Shown: positions 59,731 to 64,000 of the stretch, piece by piece
How positions within the stretch are numbered: position 1 is the first letter of the stretch
How the letters are laid out: the number at the start of each line of letters is the position of its first letter
Source: Monosporascus cannonballus
Lineage: Eukaryota > Ascomycota > Sordariomycetes > Xylariales
Assembly (NCBI GenBank): GCA_004154925.1
Contig: QJNS01000041.1
Span: 294,237-358,236, forward strand
DNA length: 64,000 nucleotides
Direction: 5' to 3'
Program-made: the position numbers and the translations under genes
The notes under the pieces: model-generated
What the model was told of the DNA's origin: nothing
Databases searched by the model: none
Seen by the model: only the letters and a program-made list of their open reading frames with translations

Positions 59731-62700
59731 GAGATATTATTAGGTTTTATGATTTATTTTTTGGTCAATCAGCAGCCGTTTTTTGTTTTAAATTATGGCT
59801 GTTATTAAATACTTATTAGGAAAAGATATTTTAACATTAGCTTTTATTAAACCTTCGTTAAATATATTAGGGCAGGGGCTATTTTACCGTTTTGTAACGG
59901 TACTAGAGAGTAATTAAATATCTTTAATCTAGCTATCAAAGTCTATATTTTGCATATAACCGGTTAAACCTCTTTGAGAAATATGTGACAGTTATAACGG
60001 AAACGGATAATTTCGAGGTTTCAACGGCAGAAGAAGCGCGTAAATATACCTTTAAAAACGTGAACCTTATTTAAAGAAGAAAATACCGATTGTAAACATA
60101 GCTGATATATTATAATTACGGTATTTTTTCGTTATTTAAAAGGTGGTTTGCTAAAATATTTACATTTCTTTTTAATATATTACTTACCGTTAACGGTTAG
60201 CTCGAGTACGTTTAAAGATAACTTTGGAATAATTATCTTATAAATCTCGCAAGTTCGGTAATACGGCAGATATTTAACGCGTTATGAAAGTTATTTTCTG
60301 GCTAATATAACCCATATTGGCCTTTCCGGTAAAATTCGAAAAATATCGTCCTTTAAACTTAATCGTCCTTTTTTTTACCTTTGGATAAACTTTTCTTATA
60401 TTAACATTTTTGGATTTCAGATGTAGAAAATATTCTTTAAGCTTGTTAACGCCGGTTACCTTTATTTTTTTGGAAAATCGTCCGTAAAGTCGTCCGCTAG
60501 TAGCCTTGGCCTTACCAGCAGTAATTTTCTTTTGAAAACCTATAACAGTTTTTCGTTTATATTTTTATTTTAGTCATTTCTTTTTTCGTTATCGTTCTTA
60601 TTATCGAAATCGTCGTTATACTTTATTATATACAAAATCGGTCGAAAATGTTTCCGTCGTAACTTAGTACTATAATTTTTTCAATAACGTCGAAATCGAA
60701 GTTAGCTTAATATATGCCGAGCGTAAAAATTACGTAAATAGCTAATATCATGTTTTTAACCAAGTCGGGCCAGTTATTTCCGATTTTCTTGTAATCGATA
60801 ATATATTATTTGACGGGAGAAATTACGTTAGGATCGAATTTAAGCTTTTTAGCGTTAGCGAAATATTTTTCGTATTTCGAGGCTCGCTTTTTTTCTCGTG
60901 CATTTGTCGTAGTTTAATTTGTCTATACTCTTTTAGCGCCGTAATTCTTGGCCGCCTTTTTTATAGCGTCCTAATCCTAGTCTAAGTAAACAGTTTGTAT
61001 TAAGCCTAATTCTATAACCTGATATAAGTAAACCATTAACTCGGCTAGCAGCTTTACGAAATTGCCCTGTATAATAATTACTGAAACGTAAATATGGAAT
61101 ACCGACGATCTCGGTTATTTTTATGAAATCCGGTTTGCCTAAATTATTAACGAAATATTTTTCCATAATCCATTTTAAATAGCTCGAAAGCTTTTTTTCG
61201 GAGCGTTTTTTTAACTATTCTGTATATATTTAGGATCGTAATTCTTCGATATGTTAAAGTATTTTATCGCATTAAATAAGGTATATTAGCAATTAAAGAT
61301 CTTAGCGGAATTAATAACGTAAACGAGGTATTTTGCTTTACTAGCCTGGAATATTCTTTTTAGTAGTAAAATACCATTCCTGGAAAATCTTTTTTCGTCG
61401 TAATCCATACCGTAATATTATAATTAACCGCGGATAAAACCTAAGCCGTAATAATTTCGGAACAGCTTAATTGATTTTGGAATTAATTACGGCAAAAAAT
61501 AGTTTTTAAGCGGAACCCGTTAATGCGTTCGATTCGACTCTACGCGTAAAATCGACCGAACGCGTATATAAAACCGTCGCGAATAATGTCGTCAAAAGGT
61601 ATTTTAGGCGAATAATAATTTATCGGCGGCTTGCTAAGGAAGCGCTTAAGGCGATATTTCGAATTTTTCGTTCGCAAATTCGTTAATTCGGATTAATCTT
61701 AAAAAGAAATACTTACGGCTATAGGGCTTAAGGGGGATTCGGCTCGGTTAACCTGTTTTCCGCAATATAGAACGGGATATTAACGGCGGTAACCTTCGCA
61801 AATCGGAAAAAGAAAGCACATATGCATTAAAACATTGTGGAACTTATCGCGAATATATCAATTAACGTTATAATTAGGGTTAAATAAGGTTTATAGCGTT
61901 AAGTCGAAAGCTTTGGCAGGTTATATACAAAAAAAGGTACATATTACTAAGCCAACTTTATAGAGCGCGATATTCTAATTCAAATTTTCAGTATACTTTC
62001 GCAAAAATTATTGCAATTAGGCCTTACGCTTTTAAATTCTTTTTCGCCCATTAACTAAATATTTTTTTATATCCTCTATATGAATTTATATGGGACATAT
62101 ATTTAATTTACTGCATTAAAAGTTAATATAAAATTTAAATTTTAACGCCTAAGCAAAAGGTTATTACGAATAAATAGCAAAGGCGTTACCCGCAACGTTC
62201 TGGTAACGTATAATACTCAACGAACTTTTATTCCTTTGCTATAAGAATGGCCTACTTACTTTTTTATTATTTTCTTTATTTTTATTTATATGAAAAAGGT
62301 AATTTATATGTTAAATAATATGGCGGTAATATTAAGATCCGCTTATTATAAATTATTTAATCTATTATATAATGCCCTTTTTAAGAAATTACAGTTTTAT
62401 TATAAATTCTTTTTTTCGTTTTTTTAATATTTCGTATTTTCTTTTCGGTTTGAGTTAATAAAATATAGCGTTTAACGATTACGAAATTTTGCCCGTTTAG
62501 AGTTTATAATTATAAGGTTGTTATTAAGCAGGTTATATAATACGTTACGCTATTTTGTATTTCAGGAGAAAATATGTAATTTATGTATTTCTGTAAAAGC
62601 GGTAATCATTGTTTCGATAAAATTTGTTTTATTAATTTAAAAACTCGATTAATCTAAGGGCCGTCCGGTTAACTAAAAAAACATGAAACATATTAAAATA

Positions 62701-64000
62701 TTATTATGATAATACTAAGGTAAAATTAAATCCATTTTGCCGAAATATACGAGAACGTATTTATTTTAAATAAGTCGGAGCCGGTTGTATATTTTATTTT
62801 TATATAGTAAGCAAATAAAGTTCTATTTTTGACGTTCTTGGCGATAAAAATATAGCCGTAGGATAATAACCATATTTTAAAAAACAATTCGACCGATTCG
62901 GATAGGTAAAGCGAGATAACGTTGACGTTCGGGTTACGATTTTCGGTTAATTGGACCCGAATAAGACGTAGGAGCTTTCGTTAATCGATATGCCGACGCC
63001 TATAATCGTAAAAATTAAGATATTTTTCGTCCATAAGTCCGCCGTTTGTTAACTTTAATAAATATTATTAAGTATAGAATAACCGGTTTTATACATTTTG
63101 CCGCGTTTTCGGGTTTTATTAAATACGTTTATTACGTTTATTATCTTTATTTTATTTCCCGCTTTGTTTTATTATATTCGTTAAAACGGGCGCTCCTTAA
63201 CGCGAATAGATAAATTGGTAAGTAAAAAAAAAAGGGAAACAGTTTTTTTTTATTATTTTTATCCCGCTCTATAACGTTTTTATTTGATTATCGGTAACGA
63301 AACCGTATTCGAATAAACGAACGTTAAAATTCTTTTTAACGTTAAAGTTTACAAGGTAATGCTCGAAGTTATTTACGTATTGTTATAAGGAATTTCTTTA
63401 ATACGTTTTCGTATTTTATAATTTACCTATTAAGATTCGCGGCTCGGTTATGTTATAACGGCAATAACGGTAACATACGAAGGGTTTAAAAAACGAAAGC
63501 GAAAACCTAGGCGACGATGGTACGGTAAAGCTTGTTTTTCTCGATATTTAAAACGTTTAAGTTCGGTATATATACGGAATAATAAATAATAATAGGATTG
63601 TTAGAGATATAAAAGAAAATAAAGGCCTTTTTCGTATAAATATAACCGTATTAATTATTTTTACCGAGCATGTATAAAAAGAGCTAAGTGATAACGGCGG
63701 TAATAAACAACCTCGACGCGAACGTAAAGTTTTCGCCGTTTTTATTAATAATATTACGTTTCGATTGAATTTTCGACGTTAAACTCGAAATAATCTCGTC
63801 CCTTGTTAGCTTATACGGCGTTTTATAATCGATCGTAAGCGTTAAAACATTTCGGCCGTTAAAGGTTTTATATATACAAAATTAATCGGCTAGCTTGCCC
63901 TTATTTTTTTTCGCCTAGTGACGAGTCCTAAATTCGGGTTGCCTTAGAGCCGGCGTCGTAACTTTAGCATTGTTACTTCCGCTAATGGATATATACTTGA
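59731..64000 (-). pseudogene. Unclassified degraded coding relic(s)
   Basis: This region is less AT-rich than the rest and reads on the minus strand as long patches of protein-like sequence between stops: TRDEIISSLTSKIQSKRNII with NKNGENFTFASRLFITAVIT (about 63800-63670), NVISLYLSESVELFFKIWLL (about 62940-62880), YLVYVINSAKIFNCQYTLFN (about 61330-61270) and a 77-codon open frame at 61166-60933 (MEKYFVNNLGKPDFIKITEI…). The FTFASRLFITAVIT patch loosely recalls the RAALILATGDIPG-type segment of Tnp2/Plavaka-like transposases, but I found no catalytic motif to confirm it. It may be a large DNA transposon extending past the window edge. No terminal repeats or LTRs were seen. Confidence 0.4.

Noticed and set aside
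1..64000. Mitochondrial or bacterial origin because of extreme AT content
   Set aside because: Nuclear retrotransposons with target duplications, CpA-directed mutation with CpG retained, and spliceosomal introns indicate fungal nuclear DNA. No CRISPR array, tRNA or rRNA gene was seen.

Overview
The window looks like nuclear DNA of a filamentous ascomycete that carries repeat-induced point mutation (RIP). More than 90% of it is very AT-rich transposon wreckage. CA and TG dinucleotides have largely become TA, while CG is still common, which is the expected result of C-to-T change in CpA. Almost no open frame in these parts is long. Introns in the one GC-rich island have fungal donors (GTAAGT) and CTAAT/CTGAT branch sites. 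I cannot name the species.

Layout. 1-852 is the 3' end of a Ty3/gypsy element (family A) with its LTR. 2138-2458 is a family A solo LTR. About 2600-16277 is a second gypsy-like element (family B, minus strand), interrupted by two Fot1/pogo-type DNA transposons (5643-7469 minus, 13711-15547 plus). 16278-23455 holds old relics: a 123-bp solo LTR (18908-19030, target duplication GTTTA), a Copia-like gag/protease relic on the minus strand, and a family A solo LTR inserted in it (21627-22044, duplication CTTTT). About 23456-30190 is another family B element (plus strand), carrying a small GC-rich MITE-like insert. A family A LTR fragment (30195-30420) borders the GC-rich island at 30430-35100.

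The island holds one intact-looking orphan gene (30671-31351), a secreted LysM plus multi-CBM18 (hevein-like chitin-binding) gene at 31801-33789 that is broken in several ways, and an N-terminal scrap of a Tc1-like transposase. The broken gene would have encoded a cell-wall chitin-binding protein of the type fungi secrete. Five of its stop codons are each one C-to-T change in CpA away from Gln, as if RIP had leaked into the island.

Right of the island, 35202-59725 is a single family A chromovirus on the minus strand with matching 385-bp LTRs and a perfect ATAGC target duplication. It is split in gag by a 17.7-kb insert (41227-58976). That insert is mostly unclassified, extremely AT-rich sequence with small GC-rich palindromic modules near both ends, and it contains a complete family A chromovirus on the plus strand (49744-56546, TTATT duplication). 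The order of events can therefore be read: minus-strand chromovirus, then unknown insert, then plus-strand chromovirus, with RIP acting on them. 59731-64000 is an unclassified degraded coding relic, best read on the minus strand.
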